A DNA stretch of 13,992 nucleotides from an uncultured Mucilaginibacter sp. (lineage in GTDB: Bacteria; Bacteroidota; Bacteroidia; Sphingobacteriales; Sphingobacteriaceae): the NCBI RefSeq assembly GCF_946481715.1, contig NZ_CAMLOV010000149.1, positions 1-13,992 on the forward strand, read 5' to 3'. Below, piece after piece: positions 6,025 to 12,769 of this stretch. The position numbers and the translations under genes were made by a program. The notes beneath the pieces are model-generated. The model had not been told where the DNA came from. It saw only the letters and a list, made by a program, of their open reading frames with translations, and did not search any database. Every line of letters begins with the position of its first letter. Position 1 is the stretch's first letter.

Positions 6025-6180
6025 TGTCATTTCGAACGAGCGACAGCGAGGAGAAATCTTGTTAGAAATGCAAAGTAGCGAACTATGCCTGTCGAACAGT
6101 ATGGTGCAATTGCATCAACAACAAGATTTTTTCACTGCGTTCAAGAGATAGTTCTCCCTCGTACCTCGGTCGAAATGACA
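6025..6180. repeat. Palindromic dispersed repeat (MITE-like), TGTCATTTCGA ends
   Basis: About 156 bp bounded by exact 11-bp inverted ends, TGTCATTTCGA (6025-6035) and TCGAAATGACA (6170-6180). A second inverted pair lies inside: AATCTTGTT (6055-6063) and AACAAGATT (6119-6127). There is no ORF of note. I recall TGTCATTTCGAACG...GAAATGACA elements as common intergenic repeats in Bacteroidota. It sits between the convergent YtxH-like and M1 peptidase genes. Confidence 0.75.
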
Positions 6181-6202
6181 ATGAGAGTGAGGTACGAGGG
6201 AG
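6154..6202. repeat. Nested 14-bp inverted repeat at the right end of the element
   Basis: CTCCCTCGTACCTC at 6154-6167 is exactly inverted at 6189-6202, spanning the right boundary of the 6025-6180 element with a 21-base spacer. The right copy lies outside that element and ends 9 bases before the M1 peptidase stop, so it is either an extended boundary or a local inverted duplication. Confidence 0.6.
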
Positions 6203-6211
6203 AGTGGGTTT

Positions 6212-8095
6212 TTATTTCACTACCCAGGTATTGTCTGCTTTGGTTGCGTCAACAAAAATACCCGTGTCTAAAGTAACCGACTTTAGGCTTTTACCTATCA
6301 CGGCTTTAAAGGTTACGTAGGTTTGTTTTTGGTTTGCTTCCCAAACGGCAGGCGTTTGGTGTATGGTTTTGGTTGTGCCATCGGCAAAGGTTAAAACCAC
6401 ATCAAACGGGATGGCAAAACCGCCAACGTTACTTACCGTTAATGTATAACCGTCTTTACCTTTTACGCCTGTGGTAATAGCAAGGTCGTTATAACCGTTG
6501 CTAAAGAACCAATTATTGAAGAACCAGGTAAGGTTTTTACCCGATACATTGCTCATGGAGTTGAAATAATCCCACGGGATAGGGTGTTTACCATGCCACC
6601 TGTCCATATAACCGTGCAAAGCTTTTTTGAATAAATCATCACCTAAGTAATCTTTCAATGCAAGGTAACTTAACGATGGTTTGCCGTAGGCATTATTGCC
6701 ATAGCCGCCTTTTTGTTCGCTGCTCATGGTGATAATGGGCTGGTCTTCGGCCGTAGATTTATCGCCTATCCAGCCATTAATGCGGAATTGTTTGTAAAAC
6801 TCAGCCGCTTTTGCCTGGCCGTTCTCGGCGGTGCCTATCAGATATTCCAGGGTGGTTGCCCAGCCTTCGTCCATAAAGGCGTATTTACTTTCGTTAATGC
6901 CCATGTAAAAAGGGAACCAGGTGTGTGCTATCTCGTGGTCCTGCACAAGCTGTGCAAAAACAGGGTCGCCAAACTGGCTGTCGTTCACCATCATTGGGTA
7001 TTCCATATCGGCGAAGCCTTTAAAGGCAGTCATTTTTGGGAAGGGGTAAGGTACACCTGGCCAGTTGGCACTAAACCATGCCAAGGCATTGCGCCCGTAC
7101 TGTACCGATTTTTTAAAATCGAAAGCAGCCTCGGGGTAAGCGGCCTGCATGCTGGAGCGGCGCCCGGTAGCCTTATCAACTACAACGCTTGCTGCATCCC
7201 AAATGTAATGGTTGCTGATGCCTACAGCCATATCGCTGATGTTATCGGCCTTCCAAACCCAGGTGTTAGTGCTGTTTTGGGCGGTAACGTTTTGTGCTTT
7301 TAATTCATCCAGCGTAGCAATGTGGATGGTGGAATCGCTGGTCATGGATGTGGCCAGGCGTTTTGCATATTCAGATGTTAAAACCTGCGCGGGGTTTTGC
7401 AGGGTACCTGTAGCCCAAACAATGTAGTTTTTTGGTACGGTTACGCTAAGTGTATAGTTATTAAAATCGTTGTAAAACTCTTTCGAATCTACAAACTCTA
7501 CGCGGTCCCAGCCCTGGTAATCATCATAAACAGATACACGCGGGTAAAAATAAGCGAGGTAGAACGAGGTGGAATCTATCACACCTTCGCGGCCGCTTTC
7601 TTTGCTCAGGTCGTAATGCCAGGCTATATTCAATTGAACAGAATCGTGCGGCAACAGGGGTTTAGTAAGGCCAACGGCCTGGTTGGTGGTTGCGGCTGTT
7701 TTGTTGTCCCATCTCTTTTTTTCGGTGCCTACTAAAAAGCTATCCACTTGTATACCCTCGGTAAGATAATCCAAGCTTGCGCCACCATCGCGCGATGCAC
7801 CCGGCCGGTGAATGTTAAGTATCAGTTTCATGTTTAGCCTTTTTAAGGTATCGGGGCTATTGTTGAAGTAGGTAACCTTCTCTACCCCGTTAACCCTGCG
7901 GCTTGGTGGCGTTACCGAAACGGAGATGTTGTACTTGCCAAAATTCTGCCAGTATTTGCTGCCTGGTTTGCCATCTGGCGAGCGCGTGCCTTTGGTATAA
8001 GCCTGCTTTATTTCGCGCGGCATATATAGGTTTTGAGCCTGTAGCTGTAGCAGGAACAGGCTGCACAATGCGGTTAACGCAATTGGTTTTAACAT
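6212..8095 (-). CDS. Secreted M1-family zinc metallopeptidase (aminopeptidase)
   Basis: A 627-residue M1 (gluzincin) peptidase that would remove N-terminal residues from peptides. A signal peptide is evident (MLKPIALTALCSLFLLQLQAQ), so it acts in the periplasm or at the cell surface. The zinc site is complete: HEIAH (H387, E388, H391) and, after the family's 18-residue spacing, E410 in DEGW. The exopeptidase motif equivalent to GxMEN reads ADMEYP (E365), the variant common in Bacteroidota members. Y470 in AYGKP is the candidate transition-state tyrosine. The order is N-terminal beta-saddle domain (about 45-250), catalytic domain (about 255-560), and a short C-terminal beta domain (about 560-627); the large helical C-terminal domain of E. 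coli PepN is absent. Start ATG at 8095. It is a single gene, convergent with the YtxH-like gene. Specificity cannot be predicted. Confidence 0.92.
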   Translation of the reverse strand: MLKPIALTALCSLFLLQLQAQNLYMPREIKQAYTKGTRSPDGKPGSKYWQNFGKYNISVSVTPPSRRVNGVEKVTYFNNSPDTLKRLNMKLILNIHRPGASRDGGASLDYLTEGIQVDSFLVGTEKKRWDNKTAATTNQAVGLTKPLLPHDSVQLNIAWHYDLSKESGREGVIDSTSFYLAYFYPRVSVYDDYQGWDRVEFVDSKEFYNDFNNYTLSVTVPKNYIVWATGTLQNPAQVLTSEYAKRLATSMTSDSTIHIATLDELKAQNVTAQNSTNTWVWKADNISDMAVGISNHYIWDAASVVVDKATGRRSSMQAAYPEAAFDFKKSVQYGRNALAWFSANWPGVPYPFPKMTAFKGFADMEYPMMVNDSQFGDPVFAQLVQDHEIAHTWFPFYMGINESKYAFMDEGWATTLEYLIGTAENGQAKAAEFYKQFRINGWIGDKSTAEDQPIITMSSEQKGGYGNNAYGKPSLSYLALKDYLGDDLFKKALHGYMDRWHGKHPIPWDYFNSMSNVSGKNLTWFFNNWFFSNGYNDLAITTGVKGKDGYTLTVSNVGGFAIPFDVVLTFADGTTKTIHQTPAVWEANQKQTYVTFKAVIGKSLKSVTLDTGIFVDATKADNTWVVK

Positions 8096-8216
8096 AAGTG
8101 TGAGGTTATTGGATGATATTTTGAATTTAAAAATTAGCGCGCAAATTAAATATTATACCTGTAATAGTTGAGACGGTTATGGTAAACGAATTGTTACAAT
8201 GCCGGTGGTATATTAA

Positions 8217-8316
8217 TTTGCTTAGCGGCAATTAATTATATTTATTTGTCAAAGTTATTTTAGTAGGGGTATTAAATAACTGTGCAAAGCCGGGCGTTAT
8301 GTCCGGCTTTTGTTTT
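8217..8316 (+). ncRNA. Candidate small RNA with promoter, 5' hairpin and terminator
   Basis: This lies in the 301-base ORF-free gap between two minus-strand genes. In order on the plus strand: a TTTG box (8217-8220), 20 bases, a -7-like TTTATTTG (8241-8248, one mismatch to TAnnTTTG), then a hairpin GTTATTT (8254-8260) with AAATAAC (8274-8280) that begins at about the predicted start, then the terminator at 8286-8316. The predicted RNA is about 63 nt, two hairpins, with the loop TAGTAGGGGTATT. No plus-strand gene is upstream to explain the terminator. No RNA family recognised. It is antisense to nothing annotated. Confidence 0.35.
8286..8316 (+). terminator. Orphan rho-independent terminator
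   Basis: An 8-bp perfect stem, AAAGCCGG with CCGGCTTT, encloses a 9-base loop and is followed by TGTTTT on the plus strand. The minus-strand side lacks a T-run, so it is a poor terminator for the DUF892 gene that ends at 8397. Confidence 0.6.
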
Positions 8317-8396
8317 ATACACGAATTGGGTTATTATTCGGATTAAAGGAACACGAATTTGTTCGGATTGAATCCTGTTCGTAAAATTGGTGTTTA

Positions 8397-8903
8397 TTAA
8401 TCTTTGGTAATATATTCCTTAGCAATCAGGGTAAACAGCTTATCATTATCCTGCGATTCATCCAGGTTTTCCTTCAGCAATTGAATGATGTTATCGTACT
8501 TCAGCGTTTTCGAGATCATGATGAGCATGCGGTACGAGGTTATATTTACGTGTTCCAGCAGTTGTACGTAAAGCATCAGGTCCAGGTCGTTCAGTATCGG
8601 TACGGTTTGGTTTTCGTCCAGGCAAAACTCATCCTTTATAATATTGGTGATAGGGTTACAGTTGGTATCTGCCGGTGTTTCGCCTAACAATGCATAAATA
8701 CTTTTCAACCGCACAATTTGCTTCAGTACATCGTCGCTAAACTCTTCCATGGCCAGTTGCAAACCTTTAAACGATGCCAGGCTGATTAAATGCGGGAGGC
8801 TTTTGCGCAGAAAGCACTTGCCATTGTAAATGCGGTTGAGATGATGGGTGAAAACACCGTTCAGGAAATGATCATCTAATTGGGTCTCGGCTTGTTCTAT
8901 CAT
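8397..8903 (-). CDS. DUF892 (YciE/YciF-like) ferritin-fold protein, degenerate metal site
   Basis: A 168-residue all-helical protein. It aligns by eye along most of its length with the DUF892 family (E. coli YciE/YciF, ferritin-like four-helix bundle, stress-related, function unknown). Matching landmarks: IYNGKCFLRKSLPHL (helix 1), LQLAMEEF...IVRLKSIYALLGETP (helix 2 and the LGE-P turn), C82 followed by N-x-I-T-N-I-I-K, LLEHVNITSYRMLI (helix 3) and LLKENLDESQDNDKLF (helix 4). Positions where family members usually have metal-binding acids or His differ: the D-A-E of helix 1 reads N27-G28-K29, the EEH of helix 2 reads E53-E54-F55, and the helix 3 E-H-x-E has N120 in the second acid position. 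It may be a non-metal paralogue. Start ATG at 8903. No operon partner. Confidence 0.72.
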   Translation of the reverse strand: MIEQAETQLDDHFLNGVFTHHLNRIYNGKCFLRKSLPHLISLASFKGLQLAMEEFSDDVLKQIVRLKSIYALLGETPADTNCNPITNIIKDEFCLDENQTVPILNDLDLMLYVQLLEHVNITSYRMLIMISKTLKYDNIIQLLKENLDESQDNDKLFTLIAKEYITKD

Positions 8904-9014
8904 TTTGTTTTAATTAAATAGTTACATGGAGCGTAAAACTGCGGGCAGTTTCCCAATAAAAAAACTGTTTTATATGTAAATGTAAGTTTAATTATCGGGC
9001 TTATAGTATATTGA

Positions 9015-9022
9015 TACCTTTG
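9015..9022 (+). promoter_or_regulatory. -7 element (TACCTTTG) of the DUF2027-Smr gene
   Basis: TACCTTTG fits TAnnTTTG exactly. Transcription would begin about 9026-9030, around a dozen bases before the ATG at 9041. It therefore rules out the in-frame TTG at 9011 as start. Only a weak GTTTA -33 candidate is present, near 8986-8990, with a spacer somewhat too long. Confidence 0.55.
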
Positions 9023-9040
9023 CCAATTATTACTTGTGCT

Positions 9041-9988
9041 ATGAAACATAAATTAGGCGATTTTGTGCGGTTTGTTGACGAAAAAATGGAGGGTTATGTA
9101 ACCCGCATTATTAACGACCAAATGATAGGCGTAACCGGCGATGATGATTTTGAGATACCGGTACTTGCAACCAAAGTAACCTCGGTACACGGGCACAGCA
9201 AACTGGTGGGCGATGAGGAAGAGGGCGCGCCTGAAGCTGCGATCCCTACGGGGGAGTTTAAAAGCAAAGGGGTGTATATTGCCGTAATTGCCGATGCCAA
9301 AGCGAACTCGGTAGTGCATTTGCATTTAATAAACGAAACCTCGTACCAGCTTTTAGCCTCCGTTAGTACCGAACAGAATAAACAATATAAAGGCGAGTTT
9401 GCCGGCATTATAGAGCCGCGCAGCCATGCAAAAATATACTCCGCCAAGCTGGCCGACCTGCAGCTATGGCCGAAATTGGTTTTCCAGGTATTGTTTCACA
9501 CCAAGCAAAACCAGCCGGTGCAAAGCCCGCTAAATGTAACCGAGCAATTTAAAGCGAAGGATTTCTCCGGGGCTAAAAAGCAAGTGCCTTTAATCAATCA
9601 ATTGGGTTGGATGATCCAGTTGGATGAGCCCGAACTGGTTATCGATGCGGAAAAACTAAAAGAAGCATTTTTTAAGCCCGCCGAAGAAAAGCAAGTAGTT
9701 GCTAAACCAAAACCGGAGGTAGACCTCCATATAGAAAAACTACGCGATGATTATCAATTTTTAGCCAGCAGTGAGATATTGAACATACAGCTCAGCAATT
9801 TTAAGCATGCGCTGGATGCCGCCATAGTACACCAACTGCCCGATATTACTTTCATCCACGGCACAGGCAACGGCATATTGAAGCACGAGCTACACAAACT
9901 CCTCAGCAAAAACATCAAAGTGCAAACCTTTATGGATGCCCGCAAAGAGAAGTTTGGGTACGGGGCCACCAAAGTGATTTTGAAATAA
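9041..9988 (+). CDS. DUF2027 domain protein with C-terminal Smr domain
   Basis: A 315-residue cytoplasmic protein of a family confined mostly to Bacteroidota. The N-terminal about 60 residues (MKHKLGDFVRFVDEKMEGYVTRI, DDDFEIPVLATKV) and the following beta-rich part (about 75-200) match DUF2027, with an acidic linker (DEEEGAPE) between. A Pro/Lys/Glu-rich linker (about 205-225) leads to a C-terminal Smr domain: VDLHIEKL (D228, H230) and the loop IHGTGNG (H273-G274), which is the nucleic-acid-binding HGxGxG signature also found in the C-terminus of MutS2. In MutS2 and related proteins this domain binds or cuts DNA or stalled-ribosome RNA; which applies here is not known. Start ATG at 9041 was chosen because the -7 promoter box sits at 9015-9022. 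A hairpin lies 55 bases downstream of the stop. Confidence 0.88.
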   Translation: MKHKLGDFVRFVDEKMEGYVTRIINDQMIGVTGDDDFEIPVLATKVTSVHGHSKLVGDEEEGAPEAAIPTGEFKSKGVYIAVIADAKANSVVHLHLINETSYQLLASVSTEQNKQYKGEFAGIIEPRSHAKIYSAKLADLQLWPKLVFQVLFHTKQNQPVQSPLNVTEQFKAKDFSGAKKQVPLINQLGWMIQLDEPELVIDAEKLKEAFFKPAEEKQVVAKPKPEVDLHIEKLRDDYQFLASSEILNIQLSNFKHALDAAIVHQLPDITFIHGTGNGILKHELHKLLSKNIKVQTFMDARKEKFGYGATKVILK

Positions 9989-10043
9989 AATAGCAGCTTG
10001 TTTTTCTTCGAAGAGCACAAAGATTTAAACATAGTATATTTTA

Positions 10044-10081
10044 GCAAAGGGCACAAAATTTTAAAACTTTGTGCCTTTTGC
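10044..10081. repeat. 14-bp inverted repeat after the DUF2027-Smr gene
   Basis: GCAAAGGGCACAAA (10044-10057) and TTTGTGCCTTTTGC (10068-10081) pair in 13 of 14 positions across a 10-base AT-rich loop. A GAGCACAAAG copy lies nearby, at about 10014-10023, in the same sense as the left arm. It may end the transcript, although no clean T-run follows, and it also resembles a remnant of the CACAAAG/CTTTGTG repeats found between genes in this group. Confidence 0.45.
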
Positions 10082-10155
10082 GGAAATAGGAGGTGCCCAT
10101 ATTCGTGTGTTTTATGGTAAAATCTTGCAAAGGTTAACATTTGTTCTACTAATAT

Positions 10156-10183
10156 GTACAAATTACACACCACCGGTTTGTAC
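10156..10183. promoter_or_regulatory. Inverted repeat GTACAAA-N14-TTTGTAC before the GH31 gene
   Basis: Exact 7-bp half-sites GTACAAA (10156-10162) and TTTGTAC (10177-10183) lie 42-69 bases before the GH31 start. The spacing suits a dimeric regulator or a half of a promoter region. No TAnnTTTG box is clear here. Function inferred only from position. Confidence 0.3.
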
Positions 10184-10224
10184 GCTATTTTTATTTTTAA
10201 AAACTCAATTATTAATCATAATCT

Positions 10225-12618
10225 ATGTTTCGGTTAAATTCTGTTTTTAAAAAATTAGCGCTCCTGTGTATTTGTATTACCTGTTTCTGTAATGCCAGGT
10301 CCAATGTTGTAACCTTTACCAAAACTGCCAAAGGCGTAACGTTTAAGCTGGATAAAGGCTCCATGCAGCTTAACATCTGCAAGCCGGATATCATTGAGGT
10401 GAAGTACACTATACTTAATTCTTTCCTTGCTAAAGAATCGCTGGTAGTAAACAACAAATGGCCGCAGGTTACCCCATTTAGCGTTACGGATGGCAAAACT
10501 GAAGTAACCATTACTACCAGCAAACTCAAAATAAAAATAAACAAGGCTACCAATGCTATCACCTATTGCGATTTAAGCGGTAAAGTGATCACGGCGGAGT
10601 CGGGCAGTAATAAATCTATGTCGCCCGCTACCATTGCCGGTATCGAAACCTACAACGTAAGCACCTCCTTCAACTCCCCGGCAAACGAGGCGTTGTACGG
10701 CATGGGCTGCCACCCGCTTGATTCGCTTAGCATTAACTACAAAGGCCGTAACCAGGATATGGCAATTAAATACCTTACCGGTGCTATCCCTGTAATGCTA
10801 TCTACACAAGGCTATGGGCTGATGTGGGATAATTATTCGGCTTCAAACTTTTACGGCGCCGAAGAAGGGAATACGCAATTTAAATACGTATCCGAAAGTG
10901 GCAAACAGGTTGATTATTACTTTTTCTACGGCCCGGATTTTGACCATATTATTGATCTGTACCGCACCGCAACCGGGCGCGCGCCAATGTTTGGCAAATG
11001 GGCCTACGGCTTGTTCCAATCCCAAGACAGGTACCTGAGCGAGGCAGAGATACTAACCGTGAAAGACAATTACCGTAATAACCACATCCCGGTGGATGTA
11101 TTGGTGCAGGACTGGTATTACTGGGATCCCTTGCCTATCGGTTCGCACATCATGAAGCCCGAGCGTTACCCACACCCCAAAAAGCTGGTAGATGCCCTTC
11201 ACCAGGCAAACCTGCACGCCATGATATCCATTTGGCCGGTATTTGGTAAAGGAACGCCCAATTACGATGCCCTGGAAAAAATGGGCGGCCTCACCAGCAT
11301 AACCTGGGACAACGTGGTTACCCACACCTTTGATACCTATTACGATGCCCACAACCCCAAAGCGCGTGACCTGTATTGGGCACAAGCCCGCGATAGCCTG
11401 GTAAAACGCTACGGTTGGGATGCCTGGTGGATAGACCAGTGCGAACCCGATAACGGTGCATTGCTCGACGAACGCCGTAAAGCAAATTTCTCGATAGGGA
11501 AAGGGATCGATTACTTTAATACCTACTCGTTACAACATACTAAAGGCGTATATGAAGGCTGGCGTAGGGATATCCCCGGCAAGCGTGCTTTCTTTTTGGT
11601 AAGGCAATCGTTTGCTGGTGAGCAGCGGAATGCGTCTACCTTATGGTCGTCTGATATCGAGTGTACTTTTGCCAATTTTAAAAACCAGGTGCCGCAAGGC
11701 ATAAACGCCTGCGCATCGGGGATACCTTACTGGACATCAGACATCGGCGGTTACCATTGGCACTGGACAGCACCGGATTGGTCGAAGCCTGAATTTAGGG
11801 AGTTGTTTACCCGTTGGTTCCAGTTTGGGGCATTTAGCCCGATATTCCGTATACATGGGAAGGGGGAGCGGGCGATATTCTCTAAAAATTGGGACGAGGA
11901 CACACGCGCCACGCTGCTGAAATTTGATAAACTGCGCTATCGCCTGTTGCCTTACATCTATTCGTTAGCTGGCCGCGTAAATACCGAAAATTACACCATG
12001 ATGCGTGCGCTTACCTTCGATTTTCAGAAGGATGCCAATGTTTACGGCATACCTGATCAGTATATGTTCGGCCCAGCCTTTTTGGTGAACCCGGTTACCG
12101 CACAATTATATACCGGCACAGGCGCGGGAAGCAAAGCTAAAACCCGCGAGGTTTACCTGCCTGCTGCCACCAATTGGTACAACTTTTGGACAGGTGAGGT
12201 TACCAACGGCGGGCAAAAGCTTACCGTAGATGTGCCAATGAATATGATGCCGCTATACGTGCGTGCAGGATCTATCATCCCGATGGGGCCGGTAATGGAG
12301 TATGCTACCGAAAAACCAGCTGATAAAATAGAGCTGCGCATTTACCCCGGCGCAAACGGCACCTTCAAATACTACGAAGACGAGAACGAAAATTACAATT
12401 ACGAAAAAGGCGCTAAAGCAACATTCACTTTAAACTGGAATGATCAACTGCGCCAATTAACAATATCTGCTACAAAAGGAAGCTTTAAAGGCATGCTTAA
12501 AAAGCATACGTTTAATGTAGTGCTGGTAAAAGGTGCGCATGGCTCTAATACGGGCGAAGCTGATAAGATAGACAAAGCGGTAATTTACACAGGAAAACAA
12601 CTGGTAGTGAAGTTGTAG
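10225..12618 (+). CDS. Secreted GH31 family alpha-glycosidase (alpha-xylosidase/alpha-glucosidase type)
   Basis: A 797-residue glycoside hydrolase of family 31, retaining, acting on alpha-linked glucose or xylose at non-reducing ends. A signal peptide is present (MFRLNSVFKKLALLCICITC, cleavage likely after CNA at residue 24), so it is periplasmic or exported. Order: N-terminal beta-sandwich (about 30-245), (beta/alpha)8 barrel (about 250-600), C-terminal proximal beta domain, and the distal DUF5110 (about 690-770). The nucleophile is D404 in WWIDQCEPD, with the acid/base candidate D477 in LWSSDIE; SGIPYWTSDIGGYHW lines the -1 site. Length is shorter than PA14-containing GH31 enzymes, and no PA14 insert is seen. 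WIDQCEP differs from the more common W-D-x-x-EP form seen in well-known xylosidases, so xylose versus glucose specificity is open. Start ATG at 10225 after a long A/T-rich leader. No Sus-type genes are adjacent. Confidence 0.92.
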   Translation: MFRLNSVFKKLALLCICITCFCNARSNVVTFTKTAKGVTFKLDKGSMQLNICKPDIIEVKYTILNSFLAKESLVVNNKWPQVTPFSVTDGKTEVTITTSKLKIKINKATNAITYCDLSGKVITAESGSNKSMSPATIAGIETYNVSTSFNSPANEALYGMGCHPLDSLSINYKGRNQDMAIKYLTGAIPVMLSTQGYGLMWDNYSASNFYGAEEGNTQFKYVSESGKQVDYYFFYGPDFDHIIDLYRTATGRAPMFGKWAYGLFQSQDRYLSEAEILTVKDNYRNNHIPVDVLVQDWYYWDPLPIGSHIMKPERYPHPKKLVDALHQANLHAMISIWPVFGKGTPNYDALEKMGGLTSITWDNVVTHTFDTYYDAHNPKARDLYWAQARDSLVKRYGWDAWWIDQCEPDNGALLDERRKANFSIGKGIDYFNTYSLQHTKGVYEGWRRDIPGKRAFFLVRQSFAGEQRNASTLWSSDIECTFANFKNQVPQGINACASGIPYWTSDIGGYHWHWTAPDWSKPEFRELFTRWFQFGAFSPIFRIHGKGERAIFSKNWDEDTRATLLKFDKLRYRLLPYIYSLAGRVNTENYTMMRALTFDFQKDANVYGIPDQYMFGPAFLVNPVTAQLYTGTGAGSKAKTREVYLPAATNWYNFWTGEVTNGGQKLTVDVPMNMMPLYVRAGSIIPMGPVMEYATEKPADKIELRIYPGANGTFKYYEDENENYNYEKGAKATFTLNWNDQLRQLTISATKGSFKGMLKKHTFNVVLVKGAHGSNTGEADKIDKAVIYTGKQLVVKL

Positions 12619-12625
12619 TTTAGAT

Positions 12626-12661
12626 ATACATCAACTGTACGATATCGTACAGTTGATGTAT
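12626..12661. repeat. Perfect 36-bp palindrome between GH31 and permease genes
   Basis: Two 18-bp exact arms meet at the centre (between 12643 and 12644) with no spacer. It begins 7 bases after the GH31 stop. No T-run follows, so it is a weak fit to a rho-independent terminator; cruciform formation, a dimeric-protein operator for the permease promoter about 110-145 bases downstream, or an RNA hairpin at the GH31 3' end are all open. Confidence 0.85.
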
Positions 12662-12702
12662 TAAATCCGAACGGATTAGTAGTTATTGAATTGATTTATT
12701 TG

Positions 12703-12715
12703 ATTGATAATCAAT
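12703..12715. promoter_or_regulatory. Small palindrome ATTGAT-A-ATCAAT before the permease gene
   Basis: Exact 6-bp inverted halves around one base, 55-67 bases before the ATG at 12770. It sits where a -35-region operator would lie relative to the imperfect -7-like TATCTTTT at 12731-12738. AT-rich, so it may be chance. Confidence 0.3.
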
Positions 12716-12746
12716 TAATTAAGTAATTGGTATCTTTTTAGCCTTG

Positions 12747-12763
12747 TCAGTTTACCAAACTGA
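12747..12763. promoter_or_regulatory. Palindrome TCAGTTT-ACC-AAACTGA in the permease leader
   Basis: Exact 7-bp halves around ACC, ending 6 bases before the ATG at 12770. As DNA it could be an operator; as RNA it forms a small hairpin over the ribosome-landing region. Confidence 0.45.
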
Positions 12764-12769
12764 TAAGCC

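Noticed and set aside
6085..6276. 63-residue plus-strand ORF
   Set aside because: It starts inside the dispersed palindromic repeat and runs into the antisense 3' end of the M1 peptidase gene; no protein features.
6713..7735. Plus-strand ORFs of 196, 71 and 112 residues
   Set aside because: Antisense to the zinc-binding region and centre of a well-supported M1 peptidase; no domain or start signal.
9011..9040. TTG at 9011 as start of the DUF2027-Smr gene
   Set aside because: A consensus -7 box TACCTTTG lies at 9015-9022, inside that extension, and ATG at 9041 gives the usual MKxKLGDFVRF opening.
10225..12618. A polysaccharide-utilisation locus around the GH31 gene
   Set aside because: No SusC, SusD or other carbohydrate enzyme gene lies next to it; the neighbours are an Smr protein and a permease.
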